A stretch of 64,000 bases of DNA from contig CAVUMC010000002.1 of NCBI GenBank assembly GCA_963742535.1, positions 1,550,001 to 1,614,000 on the forward strand, written 5' to 3'. The notes under the pieces were generated by a model that had not been told where the DNA came from, searched no databases, and saw only the letters and a program-made list of their open reading frames with translations. A program made the position numbers and the translations under genes. This document shows, piece by piece, positions 1-8,694 of the stretch; the first letter of the stretch is position 1, and every line of letters starts with the position of its first letter. The DNA comes from VRUE01 sp963742535. GTDB lineage: Bacteria; Actinomycetota; Thermoleophilia; Solirubrobacterales; 70-9.

Positions 1-483
1 CGCCTCGATGATCTTGCGTTCGAGGTCGCGCTTGGGGTTGCGCAGGCAGAGGTTGCGGACGAGCTGTTGGGTGATCGTCGAGCCGCCCTCGACTGTCTTG
101 CCCGCTTCCAGGTTCTTCACTGCGGCGCGGAGGATGCCCTCGGGGTCGACGCCGCCGTGTTCGTAGAAGCGCTGGTCCTCGATCGCGACCGTAGCCAACT
201 GCAGTTGCTTGGGGATGCGCTCGATCGAGACCGGCGCCCGCGCCTGCTCGGAGGAGATCAGCCCCAACTTGCTGCCATCGGCGGCGTAGATCACCGAGTT
301 GCCGGTGCGGTCGGGCTTGTGGCAGGTGGAGAGGGAGGGAGCATCGGCGGCGACGTCCAGCACCCACGACGTGACCGCGATCGCACCGAGCACGATCACG
401 AAGAAGAGGGCGCCGCCGACCAGGGCCAGCTTGGTCCCGATCCCCCCGCGCCGCCGCTGACGTCGCCTGCTGCGCTGCCCCAT
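1..483 (-). CDS. Class A penicillin-binding protein, N-terminal part (runs off the window)
   Basis: Peptidoglycan glycosyltransferase, reading leftward off the window edge; 161 codons are visible. After an Arg-rich cytoplasmic N-terminus (residues 3-13) comes one membrane anchor (about 17-42), then the GT51 domain. The GT51 motif EDQRFYEHGG lies at 102-110, with Glu102 the expected catalytic glutamate, and GGSTITQQ at 133-140. The family polymerises lipid II on the outer face of the membrane; the C-terminal transpeptidase domain is presumed to lie beyond the edge. The ATG at 483 is chosen because the basic-then-hydrophobic topology begins there. No strong Shine-Dalgarno sequence is visible. 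An MscS-like gene lies upstream on the same strand, 30 bases away. Confidence 0.93.
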   Translation of the reverse strand, partial: MGQRSRRRQRRRGGIGTKLALVGGALFFVIVLGAIAVTSWVLDVAADAPSLSTCHKPDRTGNSVIYAADGSKLGLISSEQARAPVSIERIPKQLQLATVAIEDQRFYEHGGVDPEGILRAAVKNLEAGKTVEGGSTITQQLVRNLCLRNPKRDLERKIIEA

Positions 484-513
484 ATATAGAGCGTACTTCG
501 GCCCGCGGGCCGC

Positions 514-930
514 TCAGGCCTGAGTGTCTTCGGTCGAGAGGTTGTGGATGATCCCGTCGACGAGCATCTGGTTGGGGATCGCCACGGTGGTGCCGTCGCC
601 GGGGCTGACGTAGGTATAGGAGAGCGTCATGTCGGTCACCCTCCCTTCGACTTCTTCGAAGGAGATGCGGTCGCCGATCTTGATCGGCTGCGAGACGGCG
701 AGCTGCACGCCGGCGATCATGTTGGCGATCGTGTGTTGGGCGGCGAAGCCGATGATCGCGGCCAGCACCGCGGTCGAGGCGAGGATGCCCGTCGCCAACC
801 GCTTCAGCTCAGTGAACTGGCTGAGCGCGATTGCAACCAGGACGAGGAAGACGACCAGGATCAGCAGGCGACGCAGGAAGCGCAACCGCGTCTTGGTCGA
901 GCGCGATACCTGTGAGACTGCCCGGGCCAT
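514..930 (-). CDS. Small MscS-type mechanosensitive channel
   Basis: About 138 residues. Two hydrophobic segments (about 20-42 and 46-70) are followed by a short beta domain containing IKIGDRISFEEVEGRV and a PNQMLVDG-like loop. This corresponds to the pore helix TM3 plus the upper vestibule of MscS, with no large C-terminal alpha/beta domain, so it is a minimal channel. The family releases solutes on hypo-osmotic shock. The start is uncertain. The ATG at 930 overlaps, on the opposite strand, the ATG of the CPBP gene within a single CCATGG palindrome; a GTG at 942 is the alternative. Neither has a clear ribosome site, so a leaderless transcript or a wrongly called start for one of the pair is possible. 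Confidence 0.85.
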   Translation of the reverse strand: MARAVSQVSRSTKTRLRFLRRLLILVVFLVLVAIALSQFTELKRLATGILASTAVLAAIIGFAAQHTIANMIAGVQLAVSQPIKIGDRISFEEVEGRVTDMTLSYTYVSPGDGTTVAIPNQMLVDGIIHNLSTEDTQA

Positions 931-1624
931 GGAGAGCACCACGGTATCCGCAAAGCCCGCCGGCTTTCCTTATGCGAATTGGGGGGCGCTCGCGGCGGTC
1001 CTGGGGGTGGTGCTGGCGATCGGCACGGGGATCGTGCTCTCGGTCCCGGTGTTGCTCGTCGACAAGCCGCCGGATGGGGGCGAACTCAGTGATGTGGCCA
1101 ACGCCCTGGTGCAGCTGGCGACCGCACTCGGCTTCCTGCTCGTCCCCTTCGCGATCGCGGCGGGCAAGGGGGCGACGATTCGCGTCGCGGCGGCCCGGCT
1201 GGGACTGCGGCGGTTCAAGCCCGGAGCGGTCAAGTGGATGTTTGCCGCGGTCGGCGCCTACCTGCTCTTCGCGATCGTCTACACGGCGGTCTTCGGCGAA
1301 CCGAAGCAGAAGGACATCGCCGAAAACTTCGGCACGGTGCCGGTGCAGGTGCTGCTGATTGTGATCGCGGCGCCGATCAGCGAGGAGGTCTGCTTCCGCG
1401 GCATGCTCTTCGGTGGCCTGCGCGAGCGTTGGCCCCGCCTCATCGCGGCGGCAGGTTGTGGCCTCATCTTCGGCGGCCTGCACGCCCTCACCGGCCTCAG
1501 CGCCGTGCCGGTGCTGGCCGTATTCGGGTTCATCCTCGCCCTGCTCTACGAGAAGACCGGCTCGATTGTGCCGGGAATCCTGCTGCACATGCTGAACAAC
1601 TCAGTCGCCCTGCTGGGTCAGTAG
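929..1624 (+). CDS. CPBP-family intramembrane glutamic endopeptidase
   Basis: 231-residue polytopic membrane protein of the CAAX protease/bacteriocin-processing (Rce1-like) family. The catalytic EExxxR signature is present as SEEVCFRG (Glu152, Glu153, Arg157), and the second conserved motif GGLHAL has its His near residue 185. Family members cleave peptides inside the membrane, but bacterial substrates are mostly unknown. The start is taken as the ATG at 929 because the first transmembrane segment (about 17-42) follows closely. The frame stays open upstream to 629, but that stretch is antisense to the MscS gene. A strong intrinsic terminator follows directly. Confidence 0.88.
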   Translation: MESTTVSAKPAGFPYANWGALAAVLGVVLAIGTGIVLSVPVLLVDKPPDGGELSDVANALVQLATALGFLLVPFAIAAGKGATIRVAAARLGLRRFKPGAVKWMFAAVGAYLLFAIVYTAVFGEPKQKDIAENFGTVPVQVLLIVIAAPISEEVCFRGMLFGGLRERWPRLIAAAGCGLIFGGLHALTGLSAVPVLAVFGFILALLYEKTGSIVPGILLHMLNNSVALLGQ

Positions 1625-1633
1625 CGAGCAAAG

Positions 1634-1660
1634 AAACGGCCCGCCTGGGCGGGCCGTTTT
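1634..1660 (+). terminator. Intrinsic terminator after the CPBP gene
   Basis: A perfect 12-bp stem (arms 1634-1645 and 1648-1659) is GC-rich in the middle and ends in a run of T. It begins 10 bases after the CPBP stop codon. Confidence 0.85.
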
Positions 1661-1760
1661 CTTGGGCGAAGGGGGCGAACCCCCGAACGATTGACACCCG
1701 AGAGGCCACGAAGCCTAACAGCGGAGCGGAACTTATTGGCTGCGTTCGGCAATTCAAGGG

Positions 1761-2795
1761 GTGTGCATCTCTTTTGACAATGAGTTGACGGTTTCGTCAC
1801 GCGACCGCGCGATTCGTAAGAATCCGTGGCCCTTGATCCGTCGTCTCGCCCCGGTCCTCGTTGTCTTCGCGCTGCTGGTCGTCGCCGGCAGTGCGAGCGC
1901 GGCTGCGTCGAGCGCCCCCAAGGAAGTCGGTCCACCGGCGGCGACGGTAAAGATCAAGCCCGACCTGCGGGGAGGCAAGGCGCAGATCTACAGCAAGGTG
2001 CCGGTGGTGGGGACCGTGACCCCCTATGTGCCGGGACAGACCGTCGCGGTCACCTTCTACCTCGACGGTCACAAGTTGCTGGCCCGCGAGGTGGCACTGC
2101 AGAAAGGCAAGGGGGGCAGCGGTAAATTTCGTGCCGCGATTCTCATCCGCGAAGGCGGCAAGTACGCGGCCTCAGCCACGCACGTGGCCACCCCCGAGCT
2201 CGGTGGCGACAGCACCGTGCGCAAGAGCTGGGCGGTCAGCTACCCGGCGCTGCACCAGGGCCAATGCGGCAACGTCGTCGTCGGCTTCAAGAAGGCGATG
2301 CGGAAGATGGGCTACATCGCCAACAGCGGCCGCTGCTTCGGCGGCAAGACCGCGCGCGGGGTGCTCGCCTACCGCAAAGTCAACGGGCTGACTCGCAGCT
2401 ACCGCGCCAGCGCCGGCCTGGTCAAGAGCGCATTCTCGGGCAAGGGCGAATACCACGTGGTCCACCCGGCAGCCGGCGAACACGTCGAGGCGCCACTCTC
2501 CAAGCAGGTGCTCGTCTTCGCCAAGGGTGACAAGCCGTTCGCGGTCTACCCGATCTCCTCCGGCAAGAGCTCGACCCCGACCGTGACCGGCCACTTCACC
2601 TTCATCCGCCAGGAACCGGGCTACAACTCGCACGGCATGTACTACTCGTTCTACTTCTACGGCGGCTACGCGGTGCACGGCTACGAATCGGTGCCGGACT
2701 ACCCCGCCAGCCACGGTTGCCTGCGCACCTTCATCGCCGACCAGCCGGAGATCTACAACCGGATCAACTTCGGCGAGTCGATTTTCGTTTTCTAA
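1761..2795 (+). CDS. Secreted L,D-transpeptidase (YkuD domain)
   Basis: A 344-residue exported enzyme if read from the GTG at 1761. A basic stretch and hydrophobic segment (about 26-48, ending ASAAA) make a signal peptide. The middle (about 165-220) resembles a peptidoglycan-binding-1 repeat. The C-terminal catalytic domain has the YkuD motif: HG in YAVHGYES, then SHGC at 317-320 with Cys320 as nucleophile, followed by LRT. Such enzymes make 3-3 crosslinks in peptidoglycan or attach proteins to it. The start is uncertain, since several GTG/TTG codons lie before the signal peptide. The neighbours (penicillin-binding protein, CPBP protease) also fit a cell-wall role. Confidence 0.9.
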   Translation: MCISFDNELTVSSRDRAIRKNPWPLIRRLAPVLVVFALLVVAGSASAAASSAPKEVGPPAATVKIKPDLRGGKAQIYSKVPVVGTVTPYVPGQTVAVTFYLDGHKLLAREVALQKGKGGSGKFRAAILIREGGKYAASATHVATPELGGDSTVRKSWAVSYPALHQGQCGNVVVGFKKAMRKMGYIANSGRCFGGKTARGVLAYRKVNGLTRSYRASAGLVKSAFSGKGEYHVVHPAAGEHVEAPLSKQVLVFAKGDKPFAVYPISSGKSSTPTVTGHFTFIRQEPGYNSHGMYYSFYFYGGYAVHGYESVPDYPASHGCLRTFIADQPEIYNRINFGESIFVF

Positions 2796-2877
2796 GCGAA
2801 CGCTGTCCTTCTCGGCGCTTCCTAAGCGATATCGCCTTATCCTTTAGTAAGCTCATCGCATCCTAAGCGAACGCTTT
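2794..2877. promoter_or_regulatory. Three palindromic repeats upstream of the Fic gene
   Basis: AAGCG-aa-CGCT is at 2794-2804, CGCTT-cct-AAGCG at 2816-2828 and AAGCG-aa-CGCTT at 2866-2877. All share the same half-site and sit in the 107-base gap before the Fic gene. The spacing and symmetry suggest an operator for a dimeric DNA-binding protein, possibly the Fic protein itself, which has a C-terminal winged helix. That link is inference. Confidence 0.5.
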
Positions 2878-2902
2878 CAACTCGCAGCGTGAAAGGCGCA
2901 TC

Positions 2903-4081
2903 GTGAGTGTTCCGGCGCAAACTTCACAGCGGGCGGGGATGTTCAGGCAAGTGCAGGGCAGCCCGGCTGCGTACGACGCCTTCTTCCCAAGGCCCCTTCC
3001 ACCTGAGCCCCCGCTCGATCTAGACGTCGACCTGCATCGCCTGCTCGACCAAGCGAATCAGGCTCTGGGACGGCTCGACGGGATCACGCTATTGCTTCCT
3101 GATCCGACTCAGTTCCTCTACGCCTTCGTTCGCAAGGAGGCCGTCCTCTCCTCTCAGATCGAGGGGACGATGTCTTCCCTTTCCGACCTTCTCCTCTTCG
3201 AGAACGAGGTGGCGACCGCGGCCCCGGTCGAGGACGTCGAAGAAGCCGTCAATTACATCGCCGCACTCAACCACGGGGTCGATTCGATCGAGTCGGGGCG
3301 GCTGCCACTCTGCAGTCGCCTGTTGCGGGAGATCCACGCGCGCTTGTTGCGCTCGGCGCGTGGTTCGGACAAGACGCCGGGCGAATTTCGTCGCTCGCAG
3401 AACTGGCTGGGCGGCACCCGCCCCGGCAACGCGCGCTACGTTCCTCCTCCGTGGGAGGAGGTCGAACCGTCGATGTCCGCGCTCGAGCGTTTCCTGCACG
3501 ACGATCCGGCTCCCTCGCCGGTCCTGATCAAGGCAGCGCTCGCGCACGTCCAGTTCGAGACCATTCATCCCTTCCTCGACGGCAACGGCAGGGTCGGCCG
3601 TCTCTTGATGACCCTTTTGCTCGTAGAGCAGGGGGTATTGCGTCGACCCCTGCTCTATCTGAGTCTTTATCTGAAGCGGAATCGCGATGCCTACTACGAG
3701 CATCTACAGGGAGTTCGAGCCGAGGGCGCCTGGGAGGATTGGCTTCGCTTCTTTCTCGAAGGCGTGGTCGACGTTGCCGCCTCTACAGCTGACACGACCA
3801 GGGGGATCGTCGAGATGATCGAGCGCGATCGGCAGCGAATCCACGGCCTTGGGCGCGCGGCTGCCACAGCCCATCGCGTTCACGACATCGCTGTGAAGAG
3901 GGTGGTCGTCAAACCCACGGCTGCTGCCCGGCAGCTCAAGCTGTCGGAGCCGCCGGTCTACGGAGCCATTGCCAGGCTCGAGGAGCTTGGCATCCTGCGC
4001 GAGGTGACGGGCAAGTCGCGCGGCAAGACCTACGTATACGGCGAGTACATGGACATCCTCAACGAGGAGACGGAGCTTTGA
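2903..4081 (+). CDS. Fic-domain protein (probable AMPylase) with C-terminal winged helix
   Basis: 392 residues. The Fic core motif HPFLDGNGRVGR lies near 221-232 and is complete, including the His and both Arg/Gly positions used for nucleotide transfer from ATP to a target hydroxyl. An N-terminal helix carries SSQIEG at 83-88, matching the [S/T]xxxE[G/N] inhibitory motif, so this is a self-inhibited class II Fic protein. Residues about 330-390 form a winged-helix DNA-binding region (KLSEPPVYGAIARLEELGIL). GTG start with GAAAGGCG just upstream. The last codons overlap the TTG start of the next gene, so the two are probably translated together. The target is unknown. Confidence 0.9.
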   Translation: MSVPAQTSQRAGMFRQVQGSPAAYDAFFPRPLPPEPPLDLDVDLHRLLDQANQALGRLDGITLLLPDPTQFLYAFVRKEAVLSSQIEGTMSSLSDLLLFENEVATAAPVEDVEEAVNYIAALNHGVDSIESGRLPLCSRLLREIHARLLRSARGSDKTPGEFRRSQNWLGGTRPGNARYVPPPWEEVEPSMSALERFLHDDPAPSPVLIKAALAHVQFETIHPFLDGNGRVGRLLMTLLLVEQGVLRRPLLYLSLYLKRNRDAYYEHLQGVRAEGAWEDWLRFFLEGVVDVAASTADTTRGIVEMIERDRQRIHGLGRAAATAHRVHDIAVKRVVVKPTAAARQLKLSEPPVYGAIARLEELGILREVTGKSRGKTYVYGEYMDILNEETEL

Positions 4082-4524
4082 ACAACAATTCGAGTTCGCG
4101 GTTGAGTGAGGGAGTGCTCAAGGCGGTGCTCGTTGTGATCGCCGCCTGGCACGTCGTCACCGGCGCGATGGCGCTGGTCGCGCCCGACACCTTTTTCGAC
4201 CAGATCGGGCATTACGGGATCGAGAACTCCCATTACGTAGGGGACGTGGGGGCGTTCATGCTGGCCTTCGGTGTGGCGGTGGGCATCGCGGTCGCACGGC
4301 CGTCGTGGCGGGCGCCGATCCTCTGGCTGGGAGCACTCTGGTACGGCTTTCATGCGATCAACCACGCTTTTGACGCCGGTGAAGCCAAGAGCGAGGCGCG
4401 GGGCTGGAGCGACACGCTGCTGATTGCCTTTGGTGCCGTCGCTTCGGCGTGGCTGGCTCGGGTATCGGAAAGGCTGAACGCGGCCGTCGAGAGTGGTCGC
4501 CGACCATCGGGAGGTCCCGGATGA
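4078..4524 (+). CDS. Four-helix membrane protein of unknown function
   Basis: 148 residues, with hydrophobic segments at about 12-30, 58-78, 85-102 and 115-132. It starts at a TTG overlapping the Fic stop (TTGA) and ends in an ATGA overlap with the epimerase gene, so the three are likely one transcript. A conserved-looking stretch with FHAINHAFD lies before the last helix. I do not recognise the family with confidence; it resembles small DUF4345-like membrane proteins. No catalytic residues can be assigned. Confidence 0.65.
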   Translation: MNNNSSSRLSEGVLKAVLVVIAAWHVVTGAMALVAPDTFFDQIGHYGIENSHYVGDVGAFMLAFGVAVGIAVARPSWRAPILWLGALWYGFHAINHAFDAGEAKSEARGWSDTLLIAFGAVASAWLARVSERLNAAVESGRRPSGGPG

Positions 4525-5462
4525 AGGTCTTTGTAGCGGGAGCGAGTGGCGCGATCGGGCGGCCGCTGGTGCGCCAGCTGCTCGCCGCCGGGCACGAGGT
4601 GACGGGAATGACGCGGCGCGAGGAGCGCGCTGAGGAGATTCGGGCGGCAGGAGCGAAGGCAGTCGTTTGCGACGCCTTCGACGCGGAGGGGCTCAAAGCG
4701 GCGGTAGGCGAGGCGTCACCGGAGGCCGTCGTCCACATGCTCACCGCGATACCGCCCCGCCTCAGCACGAGGAGCGATGCCGCTCTGGCGCCGACGACCC
4801 GCCTGCGTCGCGAGGGAACCGCCAACCTGATCGCCGCCGCCGAGGCAGCAGGCGCTCGGCGCTTGGTCGCCGAGAGCGTGGCTTTCCTCTATGCGCCGGA
4901 GGGGGATCTGGTCAAGGACGAGGGAGCACCGCTCTGGACTGGCGCCCCGACTCCATTCGGCAGCGCGGTCGCCGGCATCGAAGATCTCGAGCGCCAGGTC
5001 ACGGGCAGCGAGCACCTCGAGGGCGTGGTGCTTCGCTGCGGCGGACTGTACGGACCAGGGACCTATCTGGGCCGGGGCGGGTCGCAGGCGGAGGACATTT
5101 CGAAGCGCCGCTTTCCGGTCGTCGGCGCGGGTGACGGGATGTTCTCCTTCGCCCACGTCGAGGACGTCGCCGCTGCGACCGTCGTCGCGGTGGAGCGTGG
5201 CGCGCCCGGCATCTACAACGTCGTCGACGACGAGCCGGCGCCGCTGCGCGAGTGGCTCCCCGCCTATGCCGCGGCGATCGGCGCCAAGCCTCCGCGCCGG
5301 GCCCCCGTCTGGCTGGCGCGCCTCGTTGCCGGTGCCGGCGGCGCCGCCTTCGCAACCGAGCTGCGTGGCGCCTCCAACGCCAAGGCCAAGCGCGAGCTCG
5401 ACTGGCAGCCCCGCTACCCGAGCTGGCGCGAGGGCTTCGCCGATCCGGCGGTCCGCGGATAG
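4521..5462 (+). CDS. NAD(P)-dependent epimerase/dehydratase-like SDR
   Basis: 313-residue extended-SDR protein. The Rossmann signature GASGAIG is at residues 7-13. A later region contains FSFAHVEDVAAATV, typical of the substrate side of NAD-dependent sugar epimerase relatives, and a C-terminal KRELDWQPRYPSWREGF motif common in such proteins. The usual catalytic YxxxK is not clearly present: the equivalent region reads SVAFLYAPEG. It may therefore be an atypical SDR acting as an NAD(P)-binding protein or isomerase. ATG start, overlapping the previous stop by four bases. Confidence 0.82.
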   Translation: MKVFVAGASGAIGRPLVRQLLAAGHEVTGMTRREERAEEIRAAGAKAVVCDAFDAEGLKAAVGEASPEAVVHMLTAIPPRLSTRSDAALAPTTRLRREGTANLIAAAEAAGARRLVAESVAFLYAPEGDLVKDEGAPLWTGAPTPFGSAVAGIEDLERQVTGSEHLEGVVLRCGGLYGPGTYLGRGGSQAEDISKRRFPVVGAGDGMFSFAHVEDVAAATVVAVERGAPGIYNVVDDEPAPLREWLPAYAAAIGAKPPRRAPVWLARLVAGAGGAAFATELRGASNAKAKRELDWQPRYPSWREGFADPAVRG

Positions 5463-5505
5463 CGGTTCGCCGCCGGCGAGCGTCGACTCATAGGATGCGC
5501 GCCGC

Positions 5506-6072
5506 ATGACCGATCTCGCCGTCGCCAAGCAGACTCTGCTCGCCGAGCTGCGCGAGCACTCGCTGGTGATCGGCGAAGTAACGCTGAGCAGTGGCGCGAC
5601 GGCGCAGTACTACGTCGATGCCCGGCGGGCGTTGATGCGCCCGGCCGGGTTCCTCGCCGCCGGTGAGCTGATCGCGGCGGCGGCGCTGAAGGTTGGCGCG
5701 AACGCGGTCGGCGGACCGGCAACCGCGGCGATCCCACCCTCGTGTGCGGCGCTGGCAGTCCCTGCCGGCAGCGACCTCGTCGGCTTCTTCGTCCGCGGCG
5801 AGCGCAAGCAATACGGCATGCAGCGCTGGGTCGAGGGTGCGGTCGAGGAGGGCGCGCGCTGCCTCGTCGTCGAGGACACCGTCACCACTGGCGGCTCCAC
5901 CGCCGAAGCGATCGGGCGGGTCGCCGAGCAGGGCCTCGAGGTCGTTGGCGTGGTTGCCGTCGTCGACCGTCTGGCGGGCGGCGCGGAGAAGATCGAAGCA
6001 GCGGCGGGAGCTCCTTACCGCGCCCTGATCACGATCGACGAGCTTTACCCCGAGCGACCCGACCGCGACTGA
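5506..6072 (+). CDS. pyrE: Orotate phosphoribosyltransferase
   Basis: 188 residues. Transfers phosphoribose from PRPP to orotate in pyrimidine synthesis. The PRPP-binding signature is intact as VVEDTVTTGGST (about 120-132), and RGERKQYGMQRWVEG supplies the flexible catalytic loop. The length is usual for the family. It ends one base before the GTG start of the YceH-like gene, which suggests a shared transcript. No other pyrimidine gene is in the window. Confidence 0.92.
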   Translation: MTDLAVAKQTLLAELREHSLVIGEVTLSSGATAQYYVDARRALMRPAGFLAAGELIAAAALKVGANAVGGPATAAIPPSCAALAVPAGSDLVGFFVRGERKQYGMQRWVEGAVEEGARCLVVEDTVTTGGSTAEAIGRVAEQGLEVVGVVAVVDRLAGGAEKIEAAAGAPYRALITIDELYPERPDRD

Positions 6073-6073
6073 G

Positions 6074-6727
6074 GTGGAGCCCGACGCCGTCGAGATCCGC
6101 GTGGTCGGCTGCTTGATCGAGAAGCAGCGCACGACGCCGGATGTCTACCCGCTTTCGCTCAACGCACTACGCCTCGCCTGCAACCAGTCGACTAACCGGG
6201 AGCCGGTGGTCGACTACGACGAGCAGACCGTGGTCGAGGCCCTGCGCCGCCTTGCCTTGCGCGGTTGGACCAGGTTGGCGAGCGGAGCTGGCAGCCGCTC
6301 CCGCAAGTATCGCCAGTTGCTCGACGAGGCCTTCGGGCTCGACAAGGCGGAGGTCTCGCTGCTGGCTGTGCTGATGCTGCGCGGCCCACAGACTCCGGGA
6401 GAGCTGAAGCAGCGCGGCCAGCGCCTGCACGACTTCGCCGATCTCGCCGCTGTGCAAGAGACGCTGGAGCGCTTGGTCGAGCGAGGGCAGGTGGCGCGCC
6501 ACGAGCGCCGCCCGGGCCAGAAGGAGGATCGCTACGAGCAGTTGCTCGGCGGCACGGCTGAAGTGGAGCCCTCGGTCGACGAGCCCGGTTTGTCTCCGGT
6601 GGGAGATTCGGGCGAGGAGCCCGAGGCAGAGCTGAAGCCGGCCGAGGATCGCCTCACTCGGCTCGAGCGCGAAGTGTCGGAGCTGCGGGTCGAGTTGGCG
6701 GCGCTGCGCGACGAGCTCGGCGGCTGA
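6074..6727 (+). CDS. YceH-like protein (DUF480), tandem winged helices
   Basis: 217 residues. The first about 160 match the DUF480/YceH family: VVGCLIEKQRTTPDVYPLS, then NQSTNREPVV, then a second winged-helix unit around LMLRGPQTPGELKQR. The C-terminal 55 residues are acidic and end in a predicted coiled coil (RLTRLEREVSELRVELAALRDEL). The family is widespread but its function is not settled; the fold suggests nucleic-acid or protein binding. GTG start directly after pyrE. Confidence 0.85.
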   Translation: MEPDAVEIRVVGCLIEKQRTTPDVYPLSLNALRLACNQSTNREPVVDYDEQTVVEALRRLALRGWTRLASGAGSRSRKYRQLLDEAFGLDKAEVSLLAVLMLRGPQTPGELKQRGQRLHDFADLAAVQETLERLVERGQVARHERRPGQKEDRYEQLLGGTAEVEPSVDEPGLSPVGDSGEEPEAELKPAEDRLTRLEREVSELRVELAALRDELGG

Positions 6728-6829
6728 GCCGCCTCACAAGCGCTTAAGAGGCTGACCACCGCGGTGCGCTACCGTGGGGGGCGACAGGTCCCGTAAACGT
6801 CCCAGTATTTCTAGGCAGGGAGGCGGGGA

Positions 6830-8671
6830 ATGTCCACATCGCTCTTTTCGCGGCCACTGACGAGCTTCGTCGCCGCACTGGTAGTCGTAACGACGCTGGC
6901 GCTTGCAGCGACGGCGGCCTGGGCGGGCCCCGGCTACCGGCCCGACTCCACCCATTCCTCGATCAGCCTGGGCGCTGAAATCCCGACCGGGGTGGCGATC
7001 GACCAAAGCAGCCAGGTCATCTACGTCGCCGAGGCCAGCCGTGACCTGATCAACGTCCAGCCCGGCATGATCCAGCAGTTGAACTCATCCGGGGTGCCGA
7101 CGGCGAACTCCCCCTTCGGCACCGGGGGGCAGGACTTCTTCGTCGGGGTTGCCGTCGATGCGGCGACCCACGGCATCTACGGGTACCAGATCGAAGGCGC
7201 GAATACGCCACTGGGACCGAAAGGCACCCCGAAGGTGAGCGCCTTCTCATCGACGGGCACCTTGGGAACCTCCTTCGGCACCGCCAACGCCGAAGCGGAG
7301 ACGATTGCCGTCAACTCCTCCGGGCGCCTGCTCTTTCCCAATGACATCGCCAACAGCGTGCAGATCTTCAACTCGTCCGGCGCGGTGGAAGGCGCAGTCA
7401 TCTGCACCGTTGCTTGTCCGGGGGGTGCGTTCACGACACCGCAGGCGGTCGCTCTCGATTCAGCCGGCAAGCTCTACGTGGTCGACAGCGGCGGCGGCGG
7501 CCGTGTCCTCCGGTTCGCGCCGTCCGGCGGCTCCTACGTGTACGAATCGACGCTGCAGAGTGGGGAGGGCGCTGTTGCGGTTGCCGTCGACAGCTCCAAC
7601 GGCAATGTCTTCGTCGGCGATCTGACCGGCGGGACGTACCACGTGGTCGCCTACGACTCGGCGGGCAACGAGTTCGATGACTTCGCCGCCGGCGCGGCCA
7701 CTAAGTCGATGGTCGAACAGATCAGCGGCCAGCTTGCCGTCAACTCGACCACGCACGAGCTGTACCTGAGCAATCCGGGCGGGAAGAACCTGAAGCTCTT
7801 CGAACCGATCGCCTCGATTCCGGCGCCGACCGCGACGGCCGTGGCCCCAAGTCCGATCGGGCAGGCGACGGCGATCCTGAAGGCCACGGTCAATCCGCAG
7901 GGGCACGTGCTCACCAGCTGCGGCTTCGAATACACCGACCATGCGGACTTCCTCGCCAACGGCTATGCCAACGCCAAGGATGCATCGTGTCCGGCGGTGG
8001 TGGGGACCCCGGAAAGCACCACGATCTCGGCAGGGGTGACGGGTCTCAATCCCGGGACGAGCTACGACTACCGGATCAAAGTCGAGAGCCACGGCGGTGC
8101 GGCCGAGAGCGGCGACCAGTCGTTCCAGACGCTTCCTCCACTGCCACCGGAAGTCACCACGGGTGCCGCGACCTCGCTGTCCAAGAACGGGGCGACTCTG
8201 GCGGGGAGCTTGAACCCGAAGGGGGGAACGGTCTCGGACTGCCGCTTCGAGTACGTCAGCCAGGCCGTCTTCCAGAGCGGAGGCTTCTCTGGCGCGGCAG
8301 CCAAAGCCTGCACGACGAAACCAAGCGGTACTACCGCGGCCCCCGTCTCGGCGAAAATCACGGGGCTCGACGCGGGCACCACCTATCGCTACCGCCTCGT
8401 GGCCACCAACAACTCGGGCTCGACGCCGGCGGCCGATGCCAGCTTCGCGACGACGGCGGAAACCTGCGCCGAAAACGCCGCGCTCTGCCCGCCCTCCTCG
8501 ACCCCGACGACCCCCTCTGTTCCGGCGCAGGTCGAAGCCGGACCGCTGCCCACTCAACCCGTGACGCAGCCGAAGAAAAAGCCGCTCACGTGTCATAAGG
8601 GCTTCAAGAAGAAGCGGGTCCGCGGCAAGCTGAAGTGCGTGCGGATCAAGAAGCACCGCGCCAAGCGCTAG
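6830..8671 (+). CDS. Secreted NHL-propeller/Fn3-like protein with Cys-Lys tail
   Basis: 613 residues. Signal peptide about 1-32 (cut near AWA/GPG). Residues about 45-330 form an NHL-like beta-propeller with repeats such as GVAIDQSSQVIYVAE and AVALDSAGKLYVVDSGG. Two Fn3-like domains follow (about 332-435 and 439-545), each with a FEY-x-x...GY/GF-x-x-A core motif and paired cysteines. The tail (570-613) is Lys/Arg-rich with CHKGFKKKRVRGKLKCV. A purine-rich ribosome site (GGGAGGCGGGG) precedes the ATG. It is separated from the following operon by 197 bases, so it may be transcribed separately. It is probably surface-located; the ligand is unknown. Confidence 0.85.
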   Translation: MSTSLFSRPLTSFVAALVVVTTLALAATAAWAGPGYRPDSTHSSISLGAEIPTGVAIDQSSQVIYVAEASRDLINVQPGMIQQLNSSGVPTANSPFGTGGQDFFVGVAVDAATHGIYGYQIEGANTPLGPKGTPKVSAFSSTGTLGTSFGTANAEAETIAVNSSGRLLFPNDIANSVQIFNSSGAVEGAVICTVACPGGAFTTPQAVALDSAGKLYVVDSGGGGRVLRFAPSGGSYVYESTLQSGEGAVAVAVDSSNGNVFVGDLTGGTYHVVAYDSAGNEFDDFAAGAATKSMVEQISGQLAVNSTTHELYLSNPGGKNLKLFEPIASIPAPTATAVAPSPIGQATAILKATVNPQGHVLTSCGFEYTDHADFLANGYANAKDASCPAVVGTPESTTISAGVTGLNPGTSYDYRIKVESHGGAAESGDQSFQTLPPLPPEVTTGAATSLSKNGATLAGSLNPKGGTVSDCRFEYVSQAVFQSGGFSGAAAKACTTKPSGTTAAPVSAKITGLDAGTTYRYRLVATNNSGSTPAADASFATTAETCAENAALCPPSSTPTTPSVPAQVEAGPLPTQPVTQPKKKPLTCHKGFKKKRVRGKLKCVRIKKHRAKR

Positions 8672-8694
8672 TCGCACTCTAAAAGTCGCCATTT

